A program made the translations under genes and the position numbers. From Zingiber officinale (lineage: Eukaryota > Streptophyta > Magnoliopsida > Zingiberales > Zingiberaceae), in contig NC_055987.1 of the NCBI RefSeq assembly GCF_018446385.1, positions 6,471,705-6,535,704 on the forward strand: 64,000 nucleotides of DNA, given 5' to 3'. Below are positions 1 to 12,273 of the stretch, one piece after another. The notes under the pieces were generated by a model, which saw only the letters and a program-made list of their open reading frames with translations, was not told the DNA's origin and made no database searches. Every line of letters begins with the position of its first letter. The stretch's first letter is position 1.

Positions 1-1164
1 AACAACCTCACATGTCATATATACACCTATGCCAAGAGTATAATCAATGTAATACTTCTAACAAATCATAATCGACACAAGTATACTCTCAAAACAATCA
101 TATAATAACCAAGATACCTCAAATATTACACCCAACACATCTGCACATATCACAACTCAGATTAGATCGATAAGATACATCCAATAAAACACTCAAACAT
201 ATGTGCACATTCCACAGCATAGTTTTTTAATTGACAAATACCTCCAATAAACAATCAGACATGTATGTCTAACCACTCGGGTATAATCTACTAGAAACCC
301 ACAATAATCATATGTATAAAGGTATACAACCCAAAAGATAAAGTCAGAATTCAAGAACATCAAGACACTCTCATTTTTTTTATCCTCAAAAATATCAGCC
401 CACATAATATCAGATGAATAAGTCTCTACTCTCCATGAGAGCAAGTTAACATTCTAAACATCAAATCATTATTTATCAACATAGTCCAATATCAGAGGAA
501 GCAAATATCAACTTTATCATCCTGTTTACTAACCACAACTAACCAGATTTATTAAAATCCATAAGTACACTCAACCGTAAACTCTCTAGCACCCGATTAT
601 AATCTGATCACCAACTATAATCATCAAACCTGTGAATATCATACATGACACTCACTATGTCACCATCAACAACAACCCAAATAATAGATCATCAAAATAG
701 TTATCCACTAATAGATCATCAAACAACCACATAACATTTACTCTCATAAATCATTAGAAATCAACACATCACAATATCTGATCTCCTAATATCCCTCAAC
801 CTCAAATCATTCTCAACAATGATCAAACATGATAACTCTCCAATGACCAATTTTCATCGTATCGGATACCCTAATATCCAAAAGATATGAGTATAAAAAC
901 TCTACTGGCTAAGTCAACAGAAATATGTAGGTATCATCCATTAGCCAGCTAATAATAGCAGAGGCTGGTATGTGCCTCCATCTCCTACTAGTAGTAACAG
1001 AAGCTAAAACTACTGATGGTATGATATGAAAAATCACCAGAGACTATAATCCTTGATCTCTATTAGGTCAATCATGCTCAATGGCTAACCCATCACATGT
1101 AATATGTGTTACAACAACCAGACAGGTATTACATAAAGAATGCTAATACATGTCATAAACTATA
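1..1164. other. A/T-rich non-coding stretch
   Basis: No reading frame here resembles a protein; the short open stretches are chance. The stretch is rich in CA and AT words and sits where gag would be expected if the adjoining Tekay-type LTR belonged to a complete element. I see no tandem repeat, tRNA or splice-linked frame. Confidence 0.5.
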
Positions 1165-1407
1165 AAATTAAACATCATACCTATATGCCGTCTGGAGATG
1201 TTCTGTCGCTGTCCTGTCCCCAACTTCTGACCTTAAAATTTCAAACGAAAAAAATCGCCGGCAATCCAAATAAATCCGAAACATAACCATATCGAAAATC
1301 CGAAAATGCCCAGTTTGACTCGCAAACCTGGCTAACCCAAATATCCAGAAAACCAACAACAAGTATCCGATAAATCTCCAAAACACCAAAAGCAGGTATC
1401 ATAACCC

Positions 1408-1578
1408 GCTCTGATACCAAATAAATTGGTATCAGATAAATCTCGAAAATCCAAAATATAAAAATCCAACAAGAATCGCCAAACTTGGCGCTCTGATACC
1501 AAGTAAATAAATTGGTATCAGATTATCCCAAACATCAAAAATACGAAAACAAAAGATCGTATACCTGCTCTGATACCA
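1408..1578 (-). promoter_or_regulatory. Primer-binding site plus two upstream PBS-like copies
   Basis: On the minus strand TGGTATCAGAGC, complementary to the 3' end of initiator tRNA-Met, occurs at 1567-1578, six bases from the LTR boundary at 1585, which is the standard place for a retroelement PBS. The same word recurs at 1490-1501 and 1408-1419. Each of these two is followed a few bases away by its inverted partner TGGTATCAG on the plus strand (1513-1521 and 1427-1435), so the extra copies could fold into hairpins. The arrangement is repeated in the copy at 52223-52398. Confidence 0.7.
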
Positions 1579-1584
1579 CTAAAT

Positions 1585-4244
1585 TGTCACGCCCCAGAGG
1601 AGTCCCTGTCCGAGAAAATTTCGGCAGCATCTCCCCTGTACGGTGGACAATCTGAAACTTTCTACAAGCACTAAATACCTCAGCCACATGCGGCTGGAAT
1701 AATAACAACAAAATAAACCATCACCACGCAGTTTATATAAGTAAACAGAAAGATAATACCCTGACTCGAAATCCACCCTACTCCACTACACTCGTAAAGC
1801 TCAAATCCGACGAACTCACCTCTTCTGCCGTCCAGGCAGGCATGTAGTAGAATAAAATCCAAATCATACCAAAAATCCATCAACATCTCAAAATCCATAC
1901 AAAGTCCAAGTATCCAAACAAACCAAGTCTATAACATAGTCAAAAAGAAAACAAACAAAACCAGTAGATCCGTAAGTCTTCGGGTCTTCAGGGGACCAGC
2001 AACTAGAACTCTCTCCTGACAGCATCATCCTGAAATATAACAACAATGGAGGCGGGGTGAGTCCAACACTCAGCAGGTACAATTGATATGCAAAGTAAAG
2101 AAATAACACCTAGCACTAATCATGCGTACAGTCTCCTGATAAAATAAAGGTAAATGCAAACCGAAGTAAAACAGGAGAGAAACTGTACTAACCAGGACCT
2201 GGGTATAAGGACAAACAGTCCGAGTGATAGGGAAATCCTGTATGCATGTCAAACATAGGTATCCAAACAATATGCAGCATATAAATGCAGCAAACACAAA
2301 CACAATCAATAAATGCATCATGCATATGATGCCAATGTCATGGTCACCCCTGACGCCAGTCAGCCAACTCACAACAAAAGTGGGACCGAGTGGGTAGAGC
2401 TGTGCACTCTGCATCACTACCCCTGATGAGTGACCGAGTGGACGGGATGCTGTCGGAGTACACACGTACTCCTACCCCAAATCATAAATGGGGGAGCGCA
2501 ATGCTCTCATCTCCCGGTACGCTATGACTGGGAGGGATCTCTAACGTGTTACACGCTGTGTCACACTACCCATGAGCGGACCAACGGAGCACCGAAAGAG
2601 CAAACACCCATGAGCGTCACAACGGAGCACCGAACAGTGATGAAAACTGGCAAAGTGCTCAACAATAATGGAGCAATCTATCGCACAGCATGCGATCATG
2701 CAAATGGTGCATGTCACTAAGCATGGTAATATACTAAACCAACCTCTGGACATATAACAATGGGCACCATAGTGAATAAATCATATCAAGGTATACTGAT
2801 CAAATAAGGTATCAAACCTAGGTCCTGACATGGTAAAAACATGGTTATATCACTACCCATGAGCATGTGAAATCAGATAAGTATCAATACGAGATGCAAA
2901 CAAACAATCAATCAAGCAGGCAACAGGTAATCGGGTAGTGATTAACCGAAAAAAATGAGGAACATAATTAATGCAACTTGTTAATTTCACTACTATGCAT
3001 ATCAAAGACAATAAGTCAAAAGTACCCGCCTCCAATCGAAATGGTCCAGTCCGACAAATCGAGATACTCGTGTCGCGTCAAAATCCTGTGGTATCAAACA
3101 TATCCTGATTTAGCTAATTACTATATGTATTCAGTAGCTAAATCAAATTCCTATTAAATCATGAACCCTAATTATCGATCAACCTTAACTGATCATCGAT
3201 TAACTTATCCATATCAAGACCTAAATCCACAAACGTTAAACAAGAACATTACCTTTCATTGATCTCTGGTTCTGTCCATATCACCAACACCTACAAGTAT
3301 TCCAACCATCACAGGTATTCTAGTTGGAGCTACAAGGATCAGACAACAAGAGATTAAATCGAAGTTTTACCCTGACTCCGACAGTGAAGAGGAAGAGATC
3401 GTGGACTCCTCTTGTGTGAGATCTGCAAATTCTTCCCGACTCCACAGAAAAGGGAAGGTTGGCCTAATCCCTTAAGCGATGCTCCTTCTCCTTACGATGA
3501 CAGCACTGATCAACAGCGATAGTAACTGGACAATGGCCTTGCTGTGGCAAGGGAAACTAGGGCACTGGGCGGCCTCTCCAATCACCTTCAGTCTAATTGC
3601 GGCTAGAATGTCGCACCACCTGTCCTCCACGCTACGACCTCTCTGTGAAAAAGGGGCAGCCGGCGCTAGGGCTCGCCCGTGAGTTGCTGTGGTGGCGTCG
3701 GCTAGGGCAAAAATGATGGAGGAAGAGGAAAGAAGGACCGGCGCTAGGGCAAAGGCGACAGCGGCACTGGGTCGAACCGATGACCGGCACAGAGGAGACA
3801 GTCGGCGATATCACGAACCCAGGGAGGAGGAAGCAGGGTTGCGGCGTCGAGCGGCGGCGCGATGAAGAAGATGATGAGGGGAAGAATCGGGCGGAGGCAA
3901 CTAGAGAAAGTGAGGAGAAGAAATGGGAAGTGATCGGGCGCGAGGGGAAGAAAAGAAAAAGGGTAGAGGCGTCGGTTAGGGCTCGGAGGTGAATCGAGCA
4001 TGCGAGGACTTTCGGCGAAGAAGAGAAGAAGAAAACAAATAAAGGAATAAAGCAAAAGAAATATAAAAGGAAAAGGAAATATAAACATTTCCTCACTTAA
4101 ATAGGGTAGCCTAAACAGGCTTTTCCGGGTCCCGTTCTTGTCCCCGTTAACTCGTCCATACGAGCTCCGAAAAATTCCCGAAAAATTTCCAAAAATTCCG
4201 GAAAATTCCATTATTAATATTCACCTATTTTCCGGTATTTTACA
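1585..4244 (-). repeat. LTR of Tekay-type element (diverged copy)
   Basis: About 2.66 kb starting TGTCACGCCCC and ending GTATTTTACA in plus-strand reading, so it has the TG...CA termini of an LTR. It aligns by eye over its whole length with the two LTRs of the element at 35050-55154 but differs more from them than they do from each other, so it belongs to an older or separate insertion. The open frames inside it (for example on both strands at 3630-4210) are purine-rich LTR sequence, not genes. Confidence 0.85.
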
Positions 4245-4329
4245 CCAGTCCCACGGAAGTTTTTCACCGGCCACCAAGATAAATCGGGAAGCGCTCGCAG
4301 CGAGCAGCCCAGGAGCCCAGTATTTTTTA

Positions 4330-4440
4330 ATTGCGTATCCCATTTGGAGAAAAAATTTATACAAATTCGTCATAGCTAGGACTCGAACCATGAATACCTG
4401 GGTAACAACCTAAATATCTTGCCGCTACACCATAACTCCA
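4330..4440 (-). repeat. tRNA-derived, SINE-like remnant
   Basis: On the minus strand GGTTCGAGTCC (4379-4389) fits the RNA polymerase III B box. About 35 bases upstream, TGTAGCGGCAAGA resembles a degenerate A box. The flanks do not form an acceptor stem, so this is not a functional tRNA gene. A downstream tail runs into T-rich and A-rich sequence around 4325-4365. It is either a tRNA pseudogene or the head of a SINE; no target duplication was identified. Confidence 0.4.
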
Positions 4441-4444
4441 GGTT

Positions 4445-5146
4445 CCAAGTATTAGGAGAAGAAGAGTAAAAGAAACGTCGTCAAGAAAATCAAGGTACGT
4501 ACTAGCTAGTTAGTTTGGAATTCCTTCTCATAACATTTGATAGAAGGGTTGGATGTTGTGCAGTATGTCAGCCAAGAGTTCGAGAAAGGTTCCCAAAAAT
4601 TGAAGAGACTGAAACCAACAAGTGTGGAACTCACTGCTTTAGCTAGGAAGTTAATGAATCTGTAGATGATCAGTTAATGTAAAGTGGTTTGAATAAAGAG
4701 GGAATATAATATTTTCCAAGGGCTTGTCATTAGTACAGCCCTTAAAGTTTTTTGTATTTCAATAATGCAGTTTCAACGAAATTGATAGGTCGTCCCATTT
4801 CCGTGCCCGATTTCCGTACTCAATTAAGTGTGTGAGACGTCTGTAAGTGATTCGTAAGTGTATTATAATTCATTTCTATTTTGAATTACTGTATCTGAAA
4901 ATGTGAGTCAATCGGGGATCGAATTGTGCACTGAAAATCGGACGACTTATCTTTATCTTTGGTTTCCATATTTTAAATTTTAAGTTTTAAATATTTTTAT
5001 TATTTTTTTATATTTGACGCATCAGTTTTTCATTTAAAATAATCTAAAATTTTCAAGTGGCTGGACATTAAAGTTCAGTTTTAAACTACAACAACTAAGG
5101 ATAATTATGATATTTTTATTTAATTATAACAAATATTTATGTAAAA
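4445..5146. other. Intergenic sequence downstream of the aquaporin gene
   Basis: Non-coding, becoming strongly A/T-rich toward 5146. It must contain the 3' UTR and polyadenylation site of the minus-strand aquaporin gene, but no single signal stands out. No transposon or RNA gene was recognised. Confidence 0.5.
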
Positions 5147-6081
5147 TTATGAAAAGGCTTCTTCGCGATCGACGGGGAGGAGGAAGGCGCCGTCATCGGA
5201 ACTCCGCATAACGTAGAGGCGGTCGTACACGAAGCCTGCGAGCGCGCTTCCGACGAGCGGCCCGGCCCAATAAATCCAATGATCGGTCCAATTCCATCTC
5301 GCCAGCGCTGGCCCGAAGGACCTGGCCGGGTTCATGGAGGCACCGGAGAAGTAGCCACCGGCCAAGGTGTTCGCCCCCACAATGAGGCAGACGAGCAGAG
5401 GCGCGACGCTGGAGACCACCCCTTTCTTCGGCTCCACCACGACGGCATAGATCGTGAAGACCATGGAGAAGGTGAGCAGCAGCTCCATGACCAGGCCCTG
5501 GAGCGGACGCATCCCTGATCCCAGAGCATGCACCGGCAGATCCTGCAATTTTTTTTCTGATCACGTTAAAAATCTGATTTTTTTTTTTAAATCCGGATTA
5601 TAATCAAATCGATTTTTTTTTATGCACCTGTCCTCCGGTAATGTACATGAGGAGGAAGCAGGCGGCGGCGGAGCCGAGCAATTGGGCCACAATGTAGAGC
5701 GCGCACCGGATGACCGTGACGTACCCGCCAGCCGCGAACCCGATCGTGACGGCCGGGTTCAGGTGACCAGCGGAGGCGTCCATGCCCACCGCGACTATCA
5801 CCGCTACAAGCATCGCGTTGGTCGCGGCCGCCGCCGTCAGCCCCGTGATGGTGCCCTGCCCTCCGCCCATCTCTGCCCATCATTCGCGCAAAATTAATTA
5901 ATTAAACATCAGCAAGTAAATCCGCAGACTCGACGACTAGAAAGATGTGATTACCGGCGGACATGGCGGCGGAGACGCCGGTGAAGACGAAGACGAAGGT
6001 GAGGAGGAGCTCTGTGAAGACGGAGCGGGGGAACTCCGGGTCGGCCGCTTCCTTCCAGCTTCCCAGCGCGATCTTGGCCAT
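5147..6081 (-). CDS. Tonoplast intrinsic protein (aquaporin), TIP4-like
   Basis: Three exons, 6081-5955, 5872-5628 and 5542-5147, joined by GT..AG introns in matching phase, give 255 residues, the usual TIP length (about 250). The product starts MAKIALGSWKEAADP, a TIP N-terminus. It carries both aquaporin signatures: SAGHLNPAVT (NPA at residues 81-83) and SGASMNPARSFGPAL (NPA at 195-197). Six membrane helices are expected, and the protein should conduct water and possibly small neutral solutes across the vacuolar membrane. Counting from the NPA motifs, the four selectivity-filter positions read Asn61, Thr183, Ala192 and Arg198. Thr-Ala-Arg suits monocot TIP4 members, whereas Asn in place of the usual His is unusual. 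The subgroup call is less sure than the family. No break or stop is present, so the gene looks functional. Confidence 0.93.
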
Positions 6082-6142
6082 CGATTAACTATCTAACAAG
6101 TGAGATCTTTAAGGATAAAATTATTGGTTAATATGGGTGCAT

Positions 6143-6171
6143 TCTTATAGATCTTTAAGCAACCCACGTGG
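6143..6171 (-). promoter_or_regulatory. Candidate core promoter of the aquaporin gene with G-box
   Basis: Reading the minus strand, a perfect G-box CCACGTGG (6164-6171) lies about 85 bases before the start codon, and a TATA-like CTATAAGA follows about 20 bases nearer the gene. CACGTG is the core bound by bZIP and bHLH factors, including ABA and light regulators. This would give a 5' UTR of some 30-40 bases. Position and motif are seen; function is inferred. Confidence 0.45.
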
Positions 6172-7254
6172 CGGACCTTCCCTTGTTCTTCATCCTGTTG
6201 AAACACTTGTTTATTAACTAAAGGTTTCATCTGTCACTTCAACATGAACACTTGTCATCTAGCAAAATCTAACTGTGCAAGACAGGTGGAGCCGTCCACT
6301 GCCAAGAACGGCACAGCAGCAACTGTGCTCGCTCGGCACAGCTCTGTTAGTTCTCCAAGTGTGCTTTGGTGCTTGGTCGCGTCTTGCCTAAGTTATCCAG
6401 GAACGAGATACGTGTCGAAGGAGTAGCCAATCATTTTCATTCGATTTCTTGGCCGTATGATTGATCATTTATTAATAATAATAATAACTTCACAAAATTT
6501 TAAAAATATTTATTATAAAGAAACTTACGACAATTTTACAATACAAATTTTTCAATGTAAATATGTCGTCGCAAAATTGTGTGACAAAAAAATAAAAATG
6601 CGACTAAAATTCATTACAAAATTATTGACTAATTTTATAATGAAAATAAATTTCATCATAATTCTATCATGAAAATCAATTTCGTCACAAAATTGGTTAC
6701 GAACATAATTAATCGTAAATTTTACTATGAATAAAAATTTGCGCCGCATTTTACAACAGGGCACTTTTTCATCACAAATTTAAAAAAAAAAAATCATAAC
6801 CAATTTTGCCAAAAAAAAAAAATCATGGCAAATTTCACATGAAACAGCGTAAATATTTTTTAATTAATTCTTGGATGCAAATAGTGATAACAATTTGATA
6901 AAAGTTTAATGGTAAACTTGGACGAGCCGATCATGAGTATTTGATATGGTATGTGTTGGATCTTAGCAGGTGAGAGGAGATAAATTATGTAATTTTGAAA
7001 TTGTTCTTTTATTTAAAATATTGTGTTCGCATCAAAAATGAAACTAAAGGACACTGGCTAAAAAGGTAAGATAAATATAACATCTAATTTTAATTTATTT
7101 GTCATTTATCAAAATTCAGATTTAGTTATCAGTGTCAGCTGCACCAATTATATATTGTGAATGAACCCAGAGGTGATGATGTGGCAGTCAAATTCAAGGT
7201 GAGGTGACATTTAGGGTTATATGTAGTTGAATGGGTCACCCACCCTTGGATTTA
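6172..7254. other. Intergenic, with degenerate GTCRCAAAATT repeats
   Basis: The first part (6172-6450) has no recognisable feature. From about 6480 to 6850 the sequence repeats variants of GTCGCAAAATT, GTCACAAAATTG and their complements. This resembles the subterminal repeat region of CACTA transposons, but neither a transposase nor clear termini are visible. From 6850 to 7254 it is plain A/T-rich DNA. Confidence 0.4.
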
Positions 7255-7850
7255 GCTCCTCGCTTCTTAACGCTAAGGCAGTCTTTTAGCATACGGTCGA
7301 TCAGCCATGCGGCGGGTCAAACCTTCAGGCCTTAGTTCATTTCTCAATATCGGTCGGACTTAAGGAACACATGCAACACCCCATTCTTTGAGTGTAAGTC
7401 TCTCAACATATGACATGTCGACCCTAAAATCAATCAGACCTAGGGGACTTATTGCTTCACTCAATGTCAAGATATACATAATAAACCTAGACAGACTTAA
7501 AGGGCACAACTCATTTCTCAGCACTAAGACAACTTTAAGCATATGGTCGGTCGGCCTAAAAGTTGATCGGATTTAAGGGACTTAATTCCCCATTTATATT
7601 ATTAGTCTCCCATCATACAGTCGGTCGGCTATTAGGCCAGTCGAACTATCTCCAAGAGATAACATTGTCAAGGAATTATAACAACCTGGTAGAGAATAAC
7701 AGCTACCGTGTCTTATGCTCGATTTTTTGTATTCCTAAGCTCCTACACACTCAAACAAAAGACATCAAAATCGTAGGATCTAACTTAACTCGGTTAACCA
7801 TATCAAAACTAACTCGGGGTATTTATAATTACAACGGTGTAAGTACTAAT
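7255..7850. repeat. Degenerate repeats and an older copia LTR end
   Basis: Between 7255 and 7650 a phrase containing AGCATACGGTCG or AGCATATGGTCGGTCGGC and a CTTAAGG-like word recurs several times with heavy divergence. From about 7715 to 7850 the sequence resembles the terminal part of the LTR that follows it (same order of words as at 8720-8841). The intact element at 7851-12273 therefore seems to have landed in an older relative; a further scrap of the same kind lies at 12274-12345. Confidence 0.45.
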
Positions 7851-8841
7851 TGTAGGTCCACGTTAGGCCGCCTAGAGGGAGATGAATAGCCTGAAAAAAA
7901 AGTTAAAAATCTCTTGCTTTTCAAACTTAGCAAGGACACAATATTAATTAAGCAATCAAAAGAAAATGCATAAAATAAATAAGAGGACACAAGAATTACT
8001 TAGTTACAACTTAGTTAGTTGATAATCAAAGATAAGTGAAAGCACACTAAAATTTCTTCTTTGTTAAAGGCGGAGTAACTTTTTATAGACTTTGGATGCT
8101 CACAAATTAGCTAGGAAATAAATACAGTAATTGTTGAATAATTTCTAGCAACATAAGACTTTTTGCAACCTCCTGAAAAAAGTTATTGTTATTTAGAGGA
8201 GCCTCAAAAGCCATCTAGGGGCCTCCAATGTGGATAAAGTTTTATCCATGTTCCAACAGTGAACCAACGATTCTAACTGATTGGAGGCACCATCAATGTC
8301 ATTGAAGGCGCCTCCAAGCCTCTTCTTAAGGCGCCTTCGAGTTTGCTCGAGGCACCTTGGCACCTTTTCATCTAAGGCGCCTCAGACAAATTTCAGGTGC
8401 CTTAGTTCCAAAATTTGGCAGATGCAATTCTGGCACCCGAGGTGCCCTCAATCACAAGTGAGGTGGGTCGGGTCTTCAAGATCAACCTTTAAGTTGATCT
8501 TTTTCGATCCTACTCGCTTGGGTGATGTTTCGGTCGTCCAGAGTTAAGCTCATCCAAACCTAACTCCGATCTTCTCCTTGAGCAAGTTTCCTCCTCGGCT
8601 TCTAGTCTCTCGAATGTCGCGCACATCCTTCTCATCCACCGGTGTATTATTTCGTAGCTCTTGTCTCTCGGATGTACCGAGCCCGTCGACTCACTTCTCA
8701 TATCATCCTTCTTGTTTGCTACGTTTTCTGCTCGATTTCCTGTATTCCTATGTTTCTACATACTTAGACACAAGATATCAAAACAACATAGGACCTATCC
8801 TCACTTGGTTGATCACATCAGAACCAACCTAAGTACTTACA
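7851..8841 (-). repeat. 3' LTR of the copia element
   Basis: 991 bp, TGTAGG...CTTACA. It contains a cluster of GGCGCCT-type palindromes (about 8270-8440) and a GATAAAGTTTTATCC hairpin near 8233. This copy is diverged from the right-hand LTR, so the insertion is old. Confidence 0.85.
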
Positions 8842-10279
8842 ATCTCCCTCTTCTTATATAAAAACTCGAGTTAAGATTAAGGTTAAACAGACAAAAAAAT
8901 ATAATTAAAACTTAAATGTGACGTTTATGTGCAAGTGTTAAATAAACGATGAATGCAATAAAATAGTAATTAAAGAAATACATAAATACAATAAAATCTT
9001 CTCTTAAATTTAATCATCTATTCTCCCCCTTTGATTGACATTAAAAAAATCTATGGAAAAAATAGGCAAACTTAGAAAAAAAAATCTGAAAATATTTCTA
9101 AGGATGGAATACAAACATCCCAAAGCTGTGAATTTTTACCAAAATAAATTAACAAATAAATTAATTTTTAAGAATTAACTTTTAGATTTCTTTAAAATAA
9201 TTTAAAAATTATTTTAACTTTTTGAAAGAATATTAAAAAATTTTATCGATGTGAAAGAAAAGTTTTTAGATCAATATAAAAATTTTTATGAACAATTTTT
9301 TTCTATTATGAAAATAAAATTTTGAGATAGAAATGGATATTTTTGAAAATTTAATGTTTAAAAATAGTTTTATATTTTGAAAAATCATGCTAATTTTTCT
9401 GAGTATTTGAAATATAATTTTTATCCAAAAAAATTAAAAATTTCAAAAATAAATTTTAAATAATTTTTAATTATTAAAATATTATTTTTAGTAAAAAAAT
9501 TCATAAAAATTAATATAACGATCAAAATAATTTTGCAATAATTTCTATCAATAGAAAATCATTTGTTATGTTACCAAAAAATTTATTATTTCAAAAATTA
9601 ATTATTAAAATAATTCTAATTTTAAAAATATAATTTTTATTAGAAAATTTAAAAAAAAAATAATATGAAGGTTAAAAAATTTTTAAATTTTTTCTGTTAG
9701 CAAATAATAATTTTATTTTTTTTTAAATAAATTTGGAGTTAAAATGTAAACATATGGTCCATTAATTAATTTTTACAAATAATATTAAAACTATTGCAAA
9801 TTAAATTTTGAGCATGCATATAAAAATTAGTTAAATAGCATGATTTGGGAACTCAATATAAGTTTCTATTTACTAGATTTATCAAATATTTTTTAGAAAT
9901 ATAATTTCTTGCTATTTTTATAATTTGACTATTATGATTCCTAATATACTAATTCAGTCTTCCATTATTTCTAAGATAATGCATCATTCTTTTTTAATAT
10001 TTCTATTTGCGCTTTTAATTTAGAGTTTCACATTTTTACTTTGTCAAAAGTTCTAATGGACATGTTTTAGCTAAGTTTATCTTTAACTCCTTGTTTTCTA
10101 TTAAAACCATACATTTATTTCGTAGTTTGCATAATAATCTAGATAACATCTTTATACCTTCATACAACTGATAATGAGGTAAGAGTCGTATCTACCTTAC
10201 TTACTGTGTTGAACTTGTAATGTGTAGCTCCCCCTTCATCGCTGCTCTTGATGCTCATTTCAGATGAGCATGCTTCGCC
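8842..10279. other. A/T-rich interior of the gutted copia element
   Basis: Between the 3' LTR and the gag remnant, where pol would lie in a complete element, the DNA is extremely rich in A and T with runs of TTTAAAAATT type. No pol motif can be read in any frame. The first bases form the polypurine tract next to the LTR. Confidence 0.6.
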
Positions 10280-11040
10280 TTAAGCTTCTTGATGATTTGC
10301 CATAAGTGCAAGTCTAGCATAGGCCTCGATCTCGGATTCTAACAATGACTTGTCCCATGCGGCTTTTAAATTTTTGTGCTTCGTCCATCTTGACCCTTTG
10401 TCTTTTTCTTTCCCCCTTTTCTTCAGCTTCGGGTAATTATCATTTATGTGTCCTTCCTCTTGGCAGTTATAACATCTGACTTTCTTCTTTCTCGGAAGAT
10501 ACTTCTTGGCCTGCAGCTTATTAAATCTATTAGTTTTAAAAAACTTATTTAGCTTTCTTACCATAAATGCTACTTCGTTGTCGTCGAGTGAAGAATCTAA
10601 CTTTGGTTCATCCTTTTTGTTGGCTTTCAACGCTAAGTTCTGAGTTGACTTTTCTTCTTTATTTCTTATACACATCTCGACTCGTGAAATTCAAAAGTTG
10701 AAAATGAATTCTCTAAAGTACTTACTTCGAGGCTCTTGAAGATGTAGAAAAAGTCTACTATAGAAGTCCACTCAGGTGTTCTCGGAAAACATTCAGCGCA
10801 TACCTTAGCGAGTCCCGATTCGTTACTAGCTCTCCGAAGTTTGCAAGTCTGATAAGCAGCTCCTTGATTCTTGCATGTAGATGAATGACTGATTCTTCCT
10901 TTTCCATTTGAAGGTTGCTAAGTTGGTTCCAGAGCAAATCTTATCTTGCGAGTTTGGCTTCCGAGGTCCTTTCGTGCAGCTCTAGGAACTTCTCCTAGAG
11001 TTTTTTGGCCTAGTAGTAGTTGTCGATCCGATTGACTTCT
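10280..11040 (-). pseudogene. Copia gag remnant
   Basis: The best frame (10675-10280) carries a zinc knuckle CYNCQEEGHINDNYPK in which the last cysteine has become tyrosine, followed by a lysine-rich tail. Upstream, to about 11040, the same strand encodes in broken frames the core of a UBN2-type gag: FLELHERTSEAKLAR, LHARIKELL and RYALNVFPRTPEW match the order of motifs in the intact gag at 47477-49153. Several in-frame stops show that it is dead. Confidence 0.75.
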
Positions 11041-11340
11041 TGGGACGGAAAAACGCTCAACAGATGGAACTTTACTTTTCTATTTACCATGAAGCCGACT
11101 TACTCCTTCTAGCTCCACAAGTGCTCTCTTTTTTCAGCTCCGTGCTGATCTATGGGTGCTATAAAACCATATTTAATAGTAAACAATATATCAAAATATG
11201 TTTTAAAGAATACCTCTATTTTTTTCTAGATTGCTAAATCCCCCGATCAAACTTTGATGGATAAATTCTTGTTTCGGCCATCTTTTTGCTGCTTCAGTTA
11301 ACGGTCAGTCTTTTTGAGGTAGTTGGGCTCCAATACCAAT

Positions 11341-12273
11341 TACATATCCACATTAGGTCGGCTTGAGGGGATGAATAGCCTGAAAAGAAAGTTAGAAATC
11401 TCTTACTTTTCGAATTTAGCAAAGATACAATATTATTTAAACAATCAAAAGAAAATGCATAAAATAAGTAAGAGAACACAAGGATTATTTGGTTACAATC
11501 TAGGTGATTGTTAATTGCCAAAAGCACACTAAAAATTCTCCTTTGTTGAAAGCGGAGTAGCATCTTACAGACTTTAGAAGCTCACAAATTAGCTAGGAAA
11601 TGAATACAGTGATTGTTGAATAATTTCTAACTCTAGGGGGCTTTTTATAGTCTCTTGAAAAAAGTTATCGTTACTTGGAGATGCCTCCCAAGCCATTCAG
11701 GGCACCTTCAACGTGGATACAGTTTTATCCACGTTCCAACGGTCAATGTCATTAGAGGCACCTTTGACCCTCTTCTTGAGGCTCCTTCGTGCCTTTTCAT
11801 ATAAAGCATCTCAGACGCATTTGAGGCACCTCAGTTCTAAAATTCAACAGATGCAATTCTAGCACCCGAGGCACCCTCAATCGCAAGTGAGGTGCATCGG
11901 GTCTTCAAGATCAACCTCCTAAGTTGTTCTTCTTCAATCCCGCTTGCTCGGGTGATGCTTTAGTCATCCGGAGTTAAGCTCACCTGAATCCAACTCTGAC
12001 CTTCTCCTCAAGCAGGCTTCCTCGCCGGCTTCTCGTCCCTCGAGCGTCTCACATGTTCTTCTTGTCTATCGGTGTACTTTTTCATAGCTCTTGTTCTTCG
12101 AATGCACCGAGCCCGTCAACTCGCTTTACGTGTCATGTTTCTCTTCCACTACGTCTTCTGCTCGACTTCCTATGTTCCTAAGTTTCTGCACACTTAAACA
12201 TAAGGTATCAAAACAATACAGGATCTAACCTAACTTGGTTGATCACATCAAAATCAACTTGAGGGTACTTACA
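11341..12273 (-). repeat. 5' LTR of the copia element
   Basis: 933 bp; the terminal TG has decayed to TA. On the minus strand CTATAAAAAGCC near 11641-11652 is a good TATA box, preceded by GGAGGC-type palindromic words. The primer site lies immediately to its left. Confidence 0.85.

Larger units (their letters stand above)
1..4244 (-). mobile_element. Partial Ty3/Tekay-related element, interior non-coding
   Basis: The right part is an LTR (1585-4244) of the same family as the LTRs at 35050-37768 and 52405-55154. Just left of it, about 1165-1584, the sequence matches the 5' leader of the complete Tekay copy at 52005-52404, including the tRNA-Met primer-binding site. The element is therefore on the minus strand with its 5' LTR on the right. 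In the complete copy gag starts about 465 bp inside the LTR; here the matching place and everything down to position 1 is A/T-rich with no gag-like reading frame. Either the coding part was replaced, making a non-autonomous derivative, or a rearrangement joins unrelated DNA near 1165. The other end lies outside the window. Confidence 0.75.
7851..12273 (-). mobile_element. Gutted copia LTR retrotransposon, TSD CTAAT
   Basis: Two direct repeats (7851-8841 and 11341-12273) are flanked by the same five bases CTAAT at 7846-7850 and 12274-12278, so the insertion boundaries are exact. On the minus strand the right LTR is followed by a mutated primer site TGGTATTGGAGC (tRNA-Met type), and the left LTR is preceded by a purine tract ending GAAGAGGGAGAT. 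The 2.5-kb interior holds only a decayed gag (10280-11040) and A/T-rich filler (8842-10279). Protease, integrase and reverse transcriptase are absent, so it was mobilised in trans. Confidence 0.9.

Noticed and set aside
3632..4211. Frames of about 155 codons
   Set aside because: They are within a Tekay-type LTR and correspond to the purine-rich U3/R part; other LTR copies show different frames there.
4330..4440. Functional tRNA gene
   Set aside because: A B box is present, but acceptor stem and anticodon arm cannot be formed convincingly.
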